Positions 1 to 7,409 are shown, counted from the first letter of the stretch. The stretch is 27,657 nucleotides of DNA from UBA1479 sp964012715 (GCA_964012715.1 CAXGUG010000049.1:1-27657); one strand, 5' to 3'. Notes: generated by a model from the sequence alone, not told the origin. Program-made: numbers and translations.

Positions 1-1
1 C

Positions 2-784
2 GCTGCCGGGATCGCCGGGGTCGATGAGATTTACCGCATCGGCGGCGCGCAGGCCGTCGGCGCCCTGGCCTATGGCACAGAGACGATCCGCCCGGTGGAC
101 AAGATCGTCGGGCCGGGCAACGCCTTCGTTGCCGCCGCCAAGCGTCAGGTCTTCGGCACCGTGGGGATCGACATGATCGCCGGGCCGTCGGAAATTCTGG
201 TCCTGGCCGATGGACAGAACGACCCGTCGTGGATCGCCGCCGACCTGTTGAGCCAGGCCGAACACGACACTGCCGCGCAATCGATCCTGGTGACCGACGA
301 CGCGGATTTCGCCGATGCGGTCGAGCGGGCGGTCGAAGGCCACTTGAAGACGCTGCCGCGCACCAGCACGGCGACGGAAAGCTGGTCGACCTATGGCGCG
401 GTCATCACCGTGCCGTCGCTGGACGAAGCGGTTCCGCTGGTTGATCGGGTTGCGCCGGAGCATCTGGAAATCGCGACCGACGATGCCGACGCCCTGGGGC
501 GTAAGATCCGCAACGCGGGCGCGATCTTCATGGGTCGGTATGTGCCGGAAGCCATCGGCGACTATATCGCGGGCCCCAACCATGTCCTGCCGACGGCGCG
601 TAGCGCGCGGTTCTCGTCCGGCTTGGGCGTCTTGGATTTCATGAAACGGTCGTCCATGATCGAATGCAATGCAGAAGGCCTTCGGGCCATCGGTCCCCAA
701 GCGGTGCAGCTTGCCCGGGCCGAGGGCTTGGATGCCCATGCATTGTCCATCGCCATCCGCCTGAACGAGCCGGCGGGGGAATAA
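2..784 (+). CDS. hisD: Histidinol dehydrogenase, 3' part (5' end outside window)
   Basis: The product is the NAD-dependent zinc enzyme that performs the last two oxidation steps of histidine biosynthesis, L-histidinol to L-histidine, in the cytoplasm. The reading frame is open from base 2, so the gene starts upstream of the window; about 260 C-terminal residues are visible. Family landmarks seen are the VGPGN and AGPSEIL stretches, SQAEHD (zinc-ligand region), PEHLE with the catalytic Glu-His pair, and AGPNHVLPT followed by SSGLGVLDFMKRSS. The GTG at 95 lies inside the gene and is not the start. The stop at 782-784 is 14 bases before the UPF0262 start, so the two genes are probably co-transcribed. 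Identification is secure. Confidence 0.97.
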   Translation, partial: AAGIAGVDEIYRIGGAQAVGALAYGTETIRPVDKIVGPGNAFVAAAKRQVFGTVGIDMIAGPSEILVLADGQNDPSWIAADLLSQAEHDTAAQSILVTDDADFADAVERAVEGHLKTLPRTSTATESWSTYGAVITVPSLDEAVPLVDRVAPEHLEIATDDADALGRKIRNAGAIFMGRYVPEAIGDYIAGPNHVLPTARSARFSSGLGVLDFMKRSSMIECNAEGLRAIGPQAVQLARAEGLDAHALSIAIRLNEPAGE

Positions 785-798
785 TCGGAGGCAGGCGG

Positions 799-1278
799 AT
801 GAGCGACGATACGCATCGGATTGTCCAGATCGAGCTGGACGAGAAAAGCGTCGTCAGCCGCAGTCCCCAGGTCGAACACGAACGCAAGGTTGCGATCTAC
901 GACCTGTTGGAAGACAACAGCTTCCGCCCGCTGGAAATCGACCATGCCGGGCCCTATGCCCTGCGCCTGTCGATTCAGGAAAACCGGCTGGTGTTCGATA
1001 TCGACGACGTCGATAAGAACCATTTGGTCAAGATCACCCTGCCGGTCAGCGTGCTGAAGCGCGTGGTCCGCGACTATTTCATGATCTGCGACAGCTATTT
1101 CAAGGCGATCAAGACTTTGTCGCCGAGCCAGATCGAAGCCATCGATATGGGCCGCCGGGGCCTGCACAACGAAGGCGCCGAGATTCTGCGGACGCGGCTG
1201 GAAGACCGTGTCGATATGAATCTGCGGACCGCGCGACGCCTGTTCACGCTGATCTGCGTCCTGCATATCAAGGCTTAA
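799..1278 (+). CDS. UPF0262 family protein
   Basis: This 159-residue cytoplasmic protein matches the UPF0262 family, a conserved alphaproteobacterial family of unknown function typically found between hisD and a low-molecular-weight phosphatase gene. Recognisable parts are the N-terminal IVQIELDE, the ERKVAIYDLLEDN segment and the C-terminal RTARRLFTLICVLHIKA. I chose the ATG at 799 over an upstream in-frame start at 664 because a GGAGG motif sits just upstream and the longer form would overlap hisD deeply. No signal peptide or membrane segment is seen. The next gene begins 13 bases after the stop, so this is the middle gene of a three-gene run. The function is unknown. Confidence 0.93.
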   Translation: MSDDTHRIVQIELDEKSVVSRSPQVEHERKVAIYDLLEDNSFRPLEIDHAGPYALRLSIQENRLVFDIDDVDKNHLVKITLPVSVLKRVVRDYFMICDSYFKAIKTLSPSQIEAIDMGRRGLHNEGAEILRTRLEDRVDMNLRTARRLFTLICVLHIKA

Positions 1279-1291
1279 GGGGGCGGCGCGT

Positions 1292-1738
1292 TTGTCTGAG
1301 CTTCCCTCTGCCGTCCTATTCTCGTGCACGATGAACTCGATCCGCTCCCCCATGGCGGAGGGCATTCTCAAGTTCCTGCACGGGCATAAGATTTATGTCG
1401 ATAGTGCCGGCGTGCGCGACGGGGAAATCGACGGTTTCGCCGTCGCGGTGATGGACGAGATCGGCATCGATATCTCGCGCCATCGTTCGAAAACCTTCGA
1501 CGATTTGGAAGACGACTTTTTCGATCTGGTTATCACTTTGTCGCCCGAGGCCCAGCACAAGGCCATGGAACTGACGCGGATCATGGCCTGCGATGTCGAG
1601 TTCTGGAACACGTTCGATCCGTCGATCATCGAATCGGAAAGCCGCGAGGAAAAGCTGCAGGCTTATCGCTTGGTGCGCGACCAATTGATGGAGCGGATCA
1701 AGGAACGCTTCCCGGTTCAGGCCGTGGTCGATATTTGA
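1292..1738 (+). CDS. Low-molecular-weight protein tyrosine phosphatase family
   Basis: The 148-residue product carries the phosphatase P-loop C-x5-R-S near its N terminus (CTMNSIRS, Cys12 to Ser19) and a late Asp-Pro pair (residues 109-110) in the position of the family's general acid. The family either dephosphorylates phosphotyrosine or, in ArsC relatives, reduces arsenate. The second cysteine that typical LMW-PTPs carry just after the nucleophile, and the extra redox cysteines of ArsC, are not seen, so a phosphatase is more likely than an arsenate reductase. The start is a TTG at 1292, preceded by a purine-rich AAGGGGGCGG ribosome site. It ends the hisD operon. The substrate is unknown. 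Confidence 0.88.
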   Translation: MSELPSAVLFSCTMNSIRSPMAEGILKFLHGHKIYVDSAGVRDGEIDGFAVAVMDEIGIDISRHRSKTFDDLEDDFFDLVITLSPEAQHKAMELTRIMACDVEFWNTFDPSIIESESREEKLQAYRLVRDQLMERIKERFPVQAVVDI

Positions 1739-1753
1739 TTGAAGCCCCGTACG

Positions 1754-1767
1754 TCCCCGTCAGGGGA
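1754..1767. terminator. Short hairpin between convergent genes
   Basis: TCCCC and GGGGA are separated by the four bases GTCA in the 29-base gap between the convergent phosphatase and PAS genes. The short stem could end transcripts from both sides, but there is no T run, so support is limited to position and symmetry. Confidence 0.35.
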
Positions 1768-2355
1768 TCAGCCGGATTTAATCTGCGCCGTCGCTGTGTC
1801 CGACAAAGTATCGAACATTTCCGTCCATTGGCCCGAGTTGGTGCGCCAATCGGCAAACGAAATGACCCCGGAGACAGTAGAGCCATCGTTCGATAGGGGC
1901 AGGCGCAGGGTTTCCTGATACTTCGAGACTTGGGCCAGACCCGGGCGAATGTCGTGGACGAACGCCATCGGCTGGCAAGCGTCCACGACCGAGGCGTATT
2001 CGTCATTGATCATGCGGCCGTATTCGCGCGGCTCGTGGGCCAGCGGCGACTGGCCGGTATAGTCATAGCCTTTGACGTCGACGTGCCCGGTGCCCCAATA
2101 GCGGTAGCGGAATTCACCGTCCGTCAGCACGTCGATGATGCTGATGAACGGGATGACGACGGACGGATAGCGCAACAGGTCGGCGACCCGCCATGGCGGC
2201 GCTATCGTGTCGTCCCGCAAGTCGTTCCAGACACTCAGAACCTCGGTGAACAGAGGATTCTTCAGGTTGGCAATTTCAACCTGGCGCTGGAAAAAGCGGT
2301 ATGTGGCGTCCGTCGCGGAAATCGTGACCTCCTGTGGTCTCCGAAACGCAGGCAA
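1768..2355 (-). CDS. PAS_5-type single PAS domain protein
   Basis: The product is a soluble protein of 184-195 residues resembling the PAS_5 family common in Rhodospirillales, where copies are often numerous and of unknown role. Family-like features are the DLRDDTIAPPWRVADLLRY segment, the FRYRYWGTGHVDVKGYDYTG core and the late VSGVISFADWR strand. No output domain follows, so it could be a stand-alone sensor or a partner of another protein. The start is uncertain. The listed TTG at 2355 has no ribosome site, whereas a perfect AGGAGG (in 2327-2333) stands five bases before an in-frame ATT codon at 2322. Either choice leaves the PAS fold intact. It is transcribed alone, towards the hisD operon. 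Confidence 0.8.
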   Translation of the reverse strand: MPAFRRPQEVTISATDATYRFFQRQVEIANLKNPLFTEVLSVWNDLRDDTIAPPWRVADLLRYPSVVIPFISIIDVLTDGEFRYRYWGTGHVDVKGYDYTGQSPLAHEPREYGRMINDEYASVVDACQPMAFVHDIRPGLAQVSKYQETLRLPLSNDGSTVSGVISFADWRTNSGQWTEMFDTLSDTATAQIKSG

Positions 2356-2519
2356 CGCACCCGGTCGTGCGATCTAGGGACCGCGCCGCGTCGGGTGCCG
2401 TGAAGCCGTCCAATATCGGAAAGCGGCGGGACATTAACCATCGCGCCTGGCGGTAGCTGTGACGGCCGTCATACTTGAATAAAATTTAAGGTAAATTTTT
2501 TGCCGATATTTCCGCGCTC

Positions 2520-2546
2520 GTCCGCCCCACACGCGATGGGGCGGAC
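2520..2546 (-). terminator. Perfect 10-bp hairpin after the methyltransferase/ATP-grasp gene
   Basis: GTCCGCCCCA (2520-2529) and TGGGGCGGAC (2537-2546) pair perfectly around a 7-base loop, 16 bases past the stop of the gene ending at 2563. There is no immediate U run, so it may be Rho-assisted or serve as an mRNA 3' stabiliser. The rest of the 2356-2562 gap is AT-rich at 2478-2515 and may hold the PAS gene promoter. Confidence 0.6.
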
Positions 2547-2562
2547 GCAACGTCGGTAATCG

Positions 2563-4497
2563 TCAGGCAGAGGCCTGAATGCGCACAGGCTGGTCCGCCC
2601 ATTGCTGGGCAATGGCGTCGCCGACGCGGGCCTGGGCGGCTTCGAGGATCATGCGAAGCAGGTCCGGATAGCTGAGGCCTTCGAACGCGGCCATCAGGTT
2701 GAACTTGCCATCCCAGCACCAACCGGGGTTGGGGTTGACCTCCAGCAGCTTGATGGTGCCGTTGACGTCGGTGCGGAAGTCGAACCGGGCGTAGTCGCGG
2801 CACCCCAGGCGCTGGAACAGGGTCGCCGAGGCATCGACCAGCGTGCGGCGGCTTTCCTCCTCCAACTCGGCCGGTTTGTAGGCGATGTCGTTCCAATAGG
2901 GGGAGTCCGGCTGCCATTTCGACTCGTAGCCGAGCAGCTTCGGCAGGGTCGGGTCCAGTTTCGAGTAATCGACGCCCAGAACCGGCAGGACGTGGAAGCC
3001 CTGACCGGGGTTGCCGATCAACGCAACGCTGTACTCGGGACCGTCCAGGAATTCCTGCACCAGCACCGCGCGACCGGGCAGGGTGCGCCGCAGATCGGCC
3101 AGATAGGCGACCATTTCCTCGGGCGTATGGACGACGGCGTTCTGGGTGATGCCGATCGAACTGTCGCCCTGGGCGGGTTTGATCAGGGCCGGAAACACCG
3201 ACGGAATGGTCGCGACCTGATCATCCGGATCGAAATAGGTTTCGAGCGGGACCGGAATGTCGCACTGCTGGGCCACGGCGCGGACGATCGCCTTATCATA
3301 GCACAGGCCAAGGGCGGCCGGACCGGCGCCGGTATAAGGAATGTCCAGCATTTCCAGGATCGCGGGAACGTGCAGTTCCTTCAGGGCCTCGTTGTTATAG
3401 CCTTCGTCACACAGGTTGAGGATGAAGGACGGGCGGTCCTTTTCCAGTCGCTGGAACAGGTTCGAATGGTCGTCTTCATAGCTGAAGCGATAGTCGCCCA
3501 GGGTTCCGAGCGCGGCCTTCAGCTTATTGATGGTTTCCATATCCTCGGGGTTGAACTTACCGCCCAGTTTGACCGGGTCCGGACGACGGGGGTCGCCCAT
3601 CAGAACGGTTACATCCGGGAACACCGGGCCGCGGCCGCGTTGAGCCGCTTTGACCGGCCCGCGGCAGGTCACCAGATGGCGGCGCGCCATCATGCCCAGG
3701 TCGGCACCCCGGTCGGTCAGGCGGTTGGAGTTGCCTTCCATTTCCCGATGGAACACGACGTCCCGGAACCCGGCGGTTTCCAGCAGGGTTTTCAGGGCCT
3801 CGGCCCCGTACAGACGCTCGGCATAGAACTGGTCGGCGATCACACCCTTTTCGGCATGGATCACGACTTCGCGTGAAATCAGACGCGAGCCGTCGGAAGA
3901 CAGGGACCGTTCGCGACAGACAAGCTGGTTGGCGTCGATCCATTCCCAGCTGCGCGGTTCGAAATGCGCACGCATCCAGTCACCGTCGGTGATATCCAGG
4001 ACAAGACGCCCCGACGAGCGCAACACCCGCTGGACGGCGGTCAGCACCGACAGGTCGTCTTCTTCCTGTTCGAAGTAGCCGAACGAGTTGCCCAGCAGCA
4101 GAACAGAATCAAAGCTGTCCGGCTTCAGGGAAATGCGACGGGCGTCGCCTTCCTTGAACTGTACATGCAGACCTTGCGCGCGGGCCCGACGCCGGGCCAG
4201 TCGCACCAGATAGCGCGACCGGTCGACACCGGTGACGTTGGCGAAGCCGCGCCGCGCCAATTCCAGGCAGTGGCGGCCCTGGCCGCAGCACAGGTCGAGG
4301 ACCCGTTCTTCGGACGAGAGGCCGGCAATGCTCAATAGAGTGTCGATCTCTTCCCGGGTGGCGTCGTCGTTTTCGGTCACGTCGCCGTCGGTCTTCAGAT
4401 ACAGGGCGTTGAAAAGGGAACGCCACCATTCCGGTGGCAGGTGGCGTTCAAGGTCGCTGATCGGGCCCAGGGTTTTTTGGGTCGGGTTCGCGCTCAT
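2563..4497 (-). CDS. SAM methyltransferase / D-Ala-D-Ala ligase-like ATP-grasp fusion
   Basis: This 644-residue protein joins two enzyme domains. Residues about 20-280 form a class I SAM-dependent methyltransferase with motif I VLDLCCGQGRH (66-76) and the acidic motif VTGVDRS. Residues about 295-640 form an ATP-grasp domain of the D-Ala-D-Ala ligase type with FPALIKPAQGDSSIG (435-449), VQEFLDGPEYSV, DYARFDFR and the Mg-binding LEVNPNPG (585-592). ATP-grasp ligases activate a carboxylate as acyl phosphate and join it to an amine, so this protein may ligate and methylate the same small peptide or amino-acid product. The start at 4497 was chosen because AAGGAGA precedes it; the longer frame to 4716 would overlap the small upstream gene. 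No cell-wall or resistance neighbours are present, so a Ddl function is unlikely. The substrate is unknown. Confidence 0.85.
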   Translation of the reverse strand: MSANPTQKTLGPISDLERHLPPEWWRSLFNALYLKTDGDVTENDDATREEIDTLLSIAGLSSEERVLDLCCGQGRHCLELARRGFANVTGVDRSRYLVRLARRRARAQGLHVQFKEGDARRISLKPDSFDSVLLLGNSFGYFEQEEDDLSVLTAVQRVLRSSGRLVLDITDGDWMRAHFEPRSWEWIDANQLVCRERSLSSDGSRLISREVVIHAEKGVIADQFYAERLYGAEALKTLLETAGFRDVVFHREMEGNSNRLTDRGADLGMMARRHLVTCRGPVKAAQRGRGPVFPDVTVLMGDPRRPDPVKLGGKFNPEDMETINKLKAALGTLGDYRFSYEDDHSNLFQRLEKDRPSFILNLCDEGYNNEALKELHVPAILEMLDIPYTGAGPAALGLCYDKAIVRAVAQQCDIPVPLETYFDPDDQVATIPSVFPALIKPAQGDSSIGITQNAVVHTPEEMVAYLADLRRTLPGRAVLVQEFLDGPEYSVALIGNPGQGFHVLPVLGVDYSKLDPTLPKLLGYESKWQPDSPYWNDIAYKPAELEEESRRTLVDASATLFQRLGCRDYARFDFRTDVNGTIKLLEVNPNPGWCWDGKFNLMAAFEGLSYPDLLRMILEAAQARVGDAIAQQWADQPVRIQASA

Positions 4498-4520
4498 CGG
4501 GGATGTCTCCTTAGGCGTCG

Positions 4521-4548
4521 GCGGAAGGCGTTCCGCGGCTAGCGGAAC
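4521..4548 (-). promoter_or_regulatory. Mutually exclusive hairpins in intercistronic region
   Basis: GCGGAA (4521-4526), TTCCGC (4531-4536) and GCGGAA (4542-4547) occur in a row. The central copy can pair with either neighbour, and the pairing with 4542-4548 extends to 7 bp (GTTCCGC/GCGGAAC). The element overlaps the stop codon of the 53-residue gene and ends just upstream of the ribosome site of the fusion gene. Ribosome position at the stop could therefore choose between the structures. This is an inference from base pairing only. Confidence 0.45.
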
Positions 4549-4700
4549 AACAACCCGTAGGCATAAAGCGCGAAGGGCGCGACCACGCCGCCGCCCACGA
4601 TCAGCAAGAACAGCACCAAGCCGGTAACTTCGTCGGCTCGTTGCAAGAACGACTTCTCGGTGGACAGGGCGGAAGGGGAATTCGGGGTTTGCGTCAACAT
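4539..4700 (-). CDS. 53-residue single-pass membrane peptide
   Basis: A short frame encodes 53 residues beginning MLTQTPNSPSALSTEK. A polar N-terminal half is followed by a hydrophobic helix at about residues 28-50 (GLVLFLLIVGGGVVAPFALYAYG) and the end LLFR. Start ATG 4698-4700 is preceded at a good distance by GAAAGG. The stop lies 41 bases before the fusion gene, on the same strand, so the two are likely one operon. The helix pattern loosely recalls short NapE/TorE-type membrane peptides, but I cannot establish homology and no nitrate or TMAO reductase genes adjoin it. It might anchor or couple the neighbouring enzyme to the membrane. The coding call rests on start, ribosome site, helix and operon position. 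Confidence 0.6.
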   Translation of the reverse strand: MLTQTPNSPSALSTEKSFLQRADEVTGLVLFLLIVGGGVVAPFALYAYGLLFR

Positions 4701-4866
4701 GGCGAAAGCCTTTCAAGAAAGGGGGCCATTCGTGGGAGGGCGTTTGGCCGATTGATGAAAATGTGTCTGCTGGTTTTTTCGGTGTTAGGCGTCGGCGTGG
4801 GCTTTTCAGTCAGATTTCGACGGAACGCCGTCCGGTCGGTGTCATCGATGTCCGGGCGATTGGATT

Positions 4867-4962
4867 GGCGTCGCTCGGGAACGGGAGGCGCATCGGGGCT
4901 GTCCTTTCGTGAGGGGCGGGGCAGTTGACCCGACGTCGTCTGCTCCCGTTCCCGATGACGCC
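4867..4962. promoter_or_regulatory. Strongly self-complementary element, possible structured leader or ncRNA
   Basis: In the 316-base stretch without a recognised gene (4701-5016), TCGGGAACGGGAG (4875-4887) is perfectly complementary to CTCCCGTTCCCGA (4943-4955). The stem resumes after a small internal loop with GGCGTC (4867-4872) and GACGCC (4957-4962). Inside, TCGGG (4893-4897) can pair with CCCGA (4929-4933). The strand is not determined. On the minus strand it would be the 5' leader of the membrane-peptide and fusion operon. A 27-codon frame from 4893 on the minus strand with AAAGGA upstream is too weak to call. I see no known riboswitch signature. Confidence 0.4.
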
Positions 4963-4979
4963 CTCCCAGGCGCGTTCCA

Positions 4980-5007
4980 GCATCACCGGGCCGGGGCCCG
5001 GTGACGC
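4980..5007 (-). terminator. Long hairpin after small secreted protein gene
   Basis: TCACCGGGCC (4983-4992) and GGCCCGGTGA (4995-5004) are perfect complements with a 2-base centre, and the stem extends to about 13 bp on the minus strand by one G-U and two G-C pairs. It sits 9 bases past the stop of the gene at 5017. There is no T run. A terminator or 3' stabilising role is the simplest reading. Confidence 0.65.
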
Positions 5008-5016
5008 ATTCGGTGC

Positions 5017-5289
5017 TTAGTTGGCGCGGACGGAAATCTTACCGTTACGGATGACGGCGACTTGATCGCCCTCAACGTTCAGGGATTCGTCGCCGACGAC
5101 CAGTTTGCATTTCTCGCACAGGTTCGGAATGGTCTCGCCGGCGGCGAGGTTGATCAATTCGGAACCGTCGTTGTCGGACACCGTGAGCTGCACTTCGGTA
5201 TCCTGTTCATTGGTCACGTCGACGGCGAAAGCCGGAGCCGCAAGCGCCAGAGCGACGGCGGCGGTGCCAATGAAGGTCTTCACGTTCAT
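5017..5289 (-). CDS. Small secreted protein with a CxxC motif
   Basis: The product is 90 residues starting MNVKTF, with a typical Sec signal peptide: a short positive N region, a hydrophobic Ala-rich core, and likely cleavage after APAFA at residue 22. The mature part of about 68 residues is acidic and predicted beta-rich. It contains CEKC, which could form a disulfide or bind metal, and no other cysteine. Start 5289 was chosen because GGAGG is placed correctly before it; the frame to 5319 would spoil the signal peptide. It is transcribed away from the LysR gene at 5449, across an AT-rich gap, so control by that regulator is plausible. I do not recognise the family. Confidence 0.75.
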   Translation of the reverse strand: MNVKTFIGTAAVALALAAPAFAVDVTNEQDTEVQLTVSDNDGSELINLAAGETIPNLCEKCKLVVGDESLNVEGDQVAVIRNGKISVRAN

Positions 5290-5448
5290 GTAATCCTCCG
5301 GAAAAGGATGGTTGTCCACGATTGGACGGGCAGACTCTCCGGCAATATCAAAGTTTTCTCAAACGAAATAAAATTATGGTTTGTATCAAAAATTCCGATG
5401 TTAAAATGAGGCTCCAAATAACCTCCCGAAGCTGAGGAGACGGCGCTC

Positions 5449-6309
5449 ATGGACATCAATCTGGCGCGAACATTTCTGGCGATTTGCGAGGTCGGAAACT
5501 TCGTCAAAGCGGCGGAACGCTTGTATGTGACGCAGTCGACCGTCAGCACGCGGGTGAAACTTCTGGAAGACCTGTTGGGCCAGGCTCTGTTCATCAGAAC
5601 CAAGGCCGGGGCGTCGTTGACGGCCGCCGGCGTGCAGTTCCGTCCCTATGCGGAAAAATTACTGCAGACGTGGGAGCAGGCGCGTCACAACGTCGGGCTG
5701 CCAACCGAATTTTCCTCGCTGCTGACTGTAGGGGCCGAATTCACCTTGTGGGAGCGGTTGATGGTCAGTTGGATGTCCTGGAGCCGCCAGGCCATGCCTG
5801 AGGTCGCCTTGCGGGTCGATATCGGAACCTCCGATACCCTGATGAGCCAAGTCTCCGAGGGGTTGATTGATCTCGCCGTCAGTTACACGCCCCAGCATCG
5901 CTCGGGGCTGGTGGTCGAGAAGTTGGCGCAGGACAGCCTCGTTCTGGTTTCGACCGACCCGGCGACGCGGGGGCCTTGGGACAGGGGCTACATCTTCGTC
6001 GATTGGGGGGCTGAATTCCGAATGGAATACCAGGATGCCTATCCTGAGCAGGAGCCTCCTGCCCTGGCCGTCAGCTATGGGCCGTTGGCGTTGCAGCATA
6101 TCCTGCGTGGTGGCGGGGCGGCTTATCTTCCGTTGCGCGCCGTCCGACCGCGCCTGAACGAAGGGACCTTGCATCTGATCGAGGGCGCGCCGGTGTTTCG
6201 GCGCCCGGTCTTCATCGTTCATTTGGGCGGGGGAGACAATCCGCTGTTCCAAACGGCGGTCGATGGTTTGCGTCAGATCGCGCGGGAAGAGGTGGATGGC
6301 GATGATTAA
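5449..6309 (+). CDS. LysR family transcriptional regulator
   Basis: The 286-residue product has the LysR winged helix-turn-helix at residues 1-60 (FLAICEVGNFVKAAERLYVTQSTVSTRVKLLE) and a periplasmic-binding-protein-like effector domain from about residue 90. The start is fixed by GAGGAGA twelve bases upstream. It is divergent from the small secreted protein gene, the classic arrangement of a LysR regulator and its target; the shared region 5290-5448 is AT-rich, but I find no convincing T-N11-A operator. The effector cannot be deduced. A bulged hairpin just after the stop, AACAT-C-GGGT (6317-6326) against ACCCATGTT (6330-6338), may end the transcript. Confidence 0.93.
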   Translation: MDINLARTFLAICEVGNFVKAAERLYVTQSTVSTRVKLLEDLLGQALFIRTKAGASLTAAGVQFRPYAEKLLQTWEQARHNVGLPTEFSSLLTVGAEFTLWERLMVSWMSWSRQAMPEVALRVDIGTSDTLMSQVSEGLIDLAVSYTPQHRSGLVVEKLAQDSLVLVSTDPATRGPWDRGYIFVDWGAEFRMEYQDAYPEQEPPALAVSYGPLALQHILRGGGAAYLPLRAVRPRLNEGTLHLIEGAPVFRRPVFIVHLGGGDNPLFQTAVDGLRQIAREEVDGDD

Positions 6310-6708
6310 TCCGGGAAACATCGGGTAATACCCATGTTGCTTCTATGGACTTGTTGTATTCTCCGAATTTCACACATACAATCCTGTGGTCTGCCGTCTT
6401 GAAGCGATCGGGACAAACCTTGATCAAATCTTACAATACGGAAGGCACCCAAGAATTGGGTATGGGGGAGTGCTTAGAAGGGCAATCAAGGGTTTCGGTG
6501 ATAGGACAGCGATTGAACTTCTGACCGGGGGGTCGACCGAATAGCCAATGAAAAAAATGAATCATGCCCTTGTCGTGGTTGGCGGGGCAATGGAAGCGTG
6601 CAACCACACACCATTCACATCTCCCTGTGTCGACATAACCGAAATTGAAACTGGCCGGTTTGGACGGAGCGTCGCGGACCGAGGGCGCCTCCATCGGGAG
6701 GGCCGTCG
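6310..6708. other. 399-base intergenic stretch, no gene supported
   Basis: Apart from the hairpin at 6317-6338 and a short symmetric ACCCAA-GAA-TTGGGT at 6447-6461, I see no coding, RNA or mobile signature. A minus-strand frame of 87 codons (6431-6694) lacks a ribosome site and family resemblance. The stretch presumably carries the promoter of the response regulator gene at 6709. Confidence 0.5.
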
Positions 6709-7341
6709 ATGAATGCGACGATCGCCAGGGGGGAATGCGTCTACGTTATCGACGATGACCCAGCCCTCCGAGACCGCCTTGTCCGATTGATGGGATCGGT
6801 CGGATATAAATCTGTCGGTTTCCCCTCGGCTGTGGCCTTTCTTCAGGAATGGGCGCCCGGTTTGGGGGGCTGTATCGTCACGGATATGCGTATGCCCGGG
6901 ATGAGCGGGATTGAGTTGCTTGAGCGTCTTCGGCGGGATGGAAGCCAAGTGCCGGTCATCCTCATAAGCGGCCATGCCACGGTGCAAACGGGCGTCCGCG
7001 CCATGAAACTGGGCGCGCTGGATTTTCTTGAAAAGCCGCTTGATGAACAAGCCTTGCTCGATGGGGTGAATTCCGCCCTGACGTCGAACCATCGACGAAA
7101 TACGACACAGCGCGAACGGGAAGCCCTGTTGCAACAAATGGCGTTGTTGTCATCGCGGGAAAGCGAAGTCTTGAGGTCTGTTTTGGGCGGGGCCTCGAAC
7201 CGTCAGATCGCTGGAAGAATGGGGGTCAGCCCCAAGACCGTGGAGACCTATCGTTCTCGAATTTTGGAGAAGACCGGTTTCAAAAGAATCGATGGTCTAT
7301 GCGAGAAACTCGTGAAATTGGGGATCGAGGTCGAAGATTAA
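6709..7341 (+). CDS. FixJ-type response regulator
   Basis: The 210-residue product is a two-domain transcription factor. The receiver (residues 10-125) has the acidic pocket DDD (15-17), phosphoacceptor Asp59 in VTDMRMPGMSG, Ser87 in LISGHA and Lys109 in FLEKP. A LuxR/FixJ helix-turn-helix follows at about 147-195 (LSSRESEVLRSVLGGASNRQIAGRMGVSPKTVETYRSRI). All catalytic positions are intact, so it should be phosphorylated by a histidine kinase; the nearest candidate is the PAS-PAS kinase at 9124, beyond the chemoreceptor gene. A GGGAGGG site precedes the ATG. Targets are unknown; proximity suggests the chemoreceptor gene downstream as one possibility. Confidence 0.94.
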   Translation: MNATIARGECVYVIDDDPALRDRLVRLMGSVGYKSVGFPSAVAFLQEWAPGLGGCIVTDMRMPGMSGIELLERLRRDGSQVPVILISGHATVQTGVRAMKLGALDFLEKPLDEQALLDGVNSALTSNHRRNTTQREREALLQQMALLSSRESEVLRSVLGGASNRQIAGRMGVSPKTVETYRSRILEKTGFKRIDGLCEKLVKLGIEVED

Positions 7342-7382
7342 CGACTTTTCGGGCTAAAAATTATCGATAAATCCCTACAAAT

Positions 7383-7409
7383 TTGTCGGTGTCCCCCACA
7401 GACAATTTT
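7383..7409 (+). terminator. Intrinsic terminator after response regulator
   Basis: TTGTC-G-GTG (7383-7391) pairs with CAC-A-GACAA (7397-7405) around TCCCC with one mismatch, followed directly by TTTT. It lies 41 bases past the stop at 7341. This is one of the few hairpins in the window with a T run. Confidence 0.6.

Noticed and set aside
1292..1738. Arsenate reductase instead of phosphatase
   Set aside because: The extra redox cysteines of thioredoxin-linked ArsC are missing, and the hisD/UPF0262 neighbourhood points to the phosphatase-like family.
2602..3876. 424-codon plus-strand frame opposite the ATP-grasp half of the fusion
   Set aside because: Antisense shadow; the sense frame contains all ATP-grasp motifs.
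4539..4700. Calling the 53-residue peptide NapE or TorE
   Set aside because: Only a loose likeness in length and helix; the context lacks nitrate or TMAO reductase genes.
4641..4928. 95-codon plus-strand frame across the structured region
   Set aside because: Arg/Gly-rich with no ribosome site; it overlaps the small membrane gene antisense and the inverted repeats.
6431..6694. 87-codon minus-strand frame in the gap before the response regulator gene
   Set aside because: No ribosome site, no family resemblance, and codon use unlike the neighbours.
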